Below, one piece after another: positions 63,715-64,000 of a stretch of DNA of 64,000 nucleotides. Under the pieces are notes generated by a model. It did no database searches. It worked only from the letters and a program-made list of their open reading frames with translations, and was not told the DNA's origin. The translations under genes were made by a program, and so were the position numbers. The DNA is from Boesenbergia rotunda (taxonomy: Eukaryota > Streptophyta > Magnoliopsida > Zingiberales > Zingiberaceae). The stretch lies in assembly GCA_024364735.1 (NCBI GenBank), contig JAGFNQ010001114.1, positions 580,617-644,616 of the forward strand, read 5' to 3'. Each line of letters begins with the position of its first letter. Within the stretch, counting starts at the first letter, position 1.

Positions 63715-64000
63715 ATGGCGCGCGACTCACCTGATCGCGAGGACTTGGCCGCCACTGCCGGCGAGGACGAGGACACCGGCGCCCAGATCGCTCCCATCGT
63801 CACCCTTACGGAGGTCGCTGTCACTACTGGAGAGGAGGAAGAGGACGCCCTGCTCGACCTGTAAGCATTCCCTTCTTCCCGAACTCGATTTTATTTTTGC
63901 CTACTCTTCTCATGCTGCTAGACGCTGACCTGATTAGAAAAGCGAAACTTTACCGGTTTGATAAAGACGGAAACCAGTGGAAGGAGCGGGGTACAGGAAG
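63715..64000 (+). CDS. RANBP1: Ran-binding protein 1 (RanBP1) homologue, 5' part
   Basis: Exon 1 (63715-63860) encodes an acidic, low-complexity N terminus (MARDSPDRED, GEDEDTG, GEEEEDALLDL). Exon 2 starts at 63938 and gives KAKLYRFDKDGNQWKERGTG before the window ends. That is the opening of the RanBD1 domain, closely matching plant RanBP1. RanBP1 is a cytosolic cofactor that binds Ran-GTP and stimulates RanGAP in nuclear transport. The intron 63861-63937 is a short GT-AG intron. The rest of the gene lies to the right. Confidence 0.93.

Overview
The window is plant nuclear DNA. It holds multi-exon genes with GT-AG and a few GC-AG introns, a nuclear tRNA, and many LTR-retrotransposon remnants, MITEs and simple repeats in AT-rich spacers. 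The strigolactone-repressor gene resembles the monocot D53 type and one large LTR resembles the Angela/BARE copia type, so I favour a monocot, perhaps Zingiberales. That is an inference and I cannot name a species.

Genes in order: (1) the last seven exons of an SCD2-like coiled-coil trafficking gene (+, 1011-10659), whose sixth visible intron is swollen by a 4.8 kb antisense Ty1/copia element; (2) tRNA-Leu(AAG) at 12685-12765; (3) a complete 18-exon vacuolar H+-ATPase subunit a gene of the VHA-a1 type (-, 33321-15043, 818 aa); (4) a complete four-exon IQ67-domain calmodulin-binding (IQD) gene (+, 40974-44307, 472 aa); (5) a complete three-exon SMXL/D53-like gene (+, 56680-62644, about 1184 aa); (6) the first exons of a RanBP1 gene (+, from 63715, cut by the window end). 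These are unrelated housekeeping, trafficking and signalling genes. I see no operon-like or clustered pathway.

The space between and inside the genes is a layered record of transposition. There are solo LTRs at 13387-14366, 19900-21518 (TSD GTAAA), 37446-38836 (TSD AAATA), 44501-45439 (TSD GTGTT/GTATT), 53559-~55146 and 58346-59314 (TSD TGTGC). There are two degenerate copia elements (2949-7717 and 46342-50536). Two copies of one TRIM family sit inside other repeats: 53681-54326 inside a solo LTR, and 34225-34871 inside a ~235-bp tandem array. There are also a hAT-type MITE (11889-12481), a PIF/Tourist MITE (19642-19812), a Mutator-type foldback element with 11-bp TSDs (22011-22830), and a tRNA-derived SINE (51303-51532) inside a ~280-bp tandem array.

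I found no evidence for a wholly new biological system. The points most worth a second look are: the SMXL protein carrying RGKV where the D53/SMXL6-8 degron normally reads RGKT; the copia-LTR/old-SINE/tandem-array/young-SINE succession at 50.3-51.6 kb; the hairpin-studded solo LTR at 37.4-38.8 kb; the nested TRIMs; and a VHA-a intron in which a 52-bp repeat has triplicated the splice-acceptor context.
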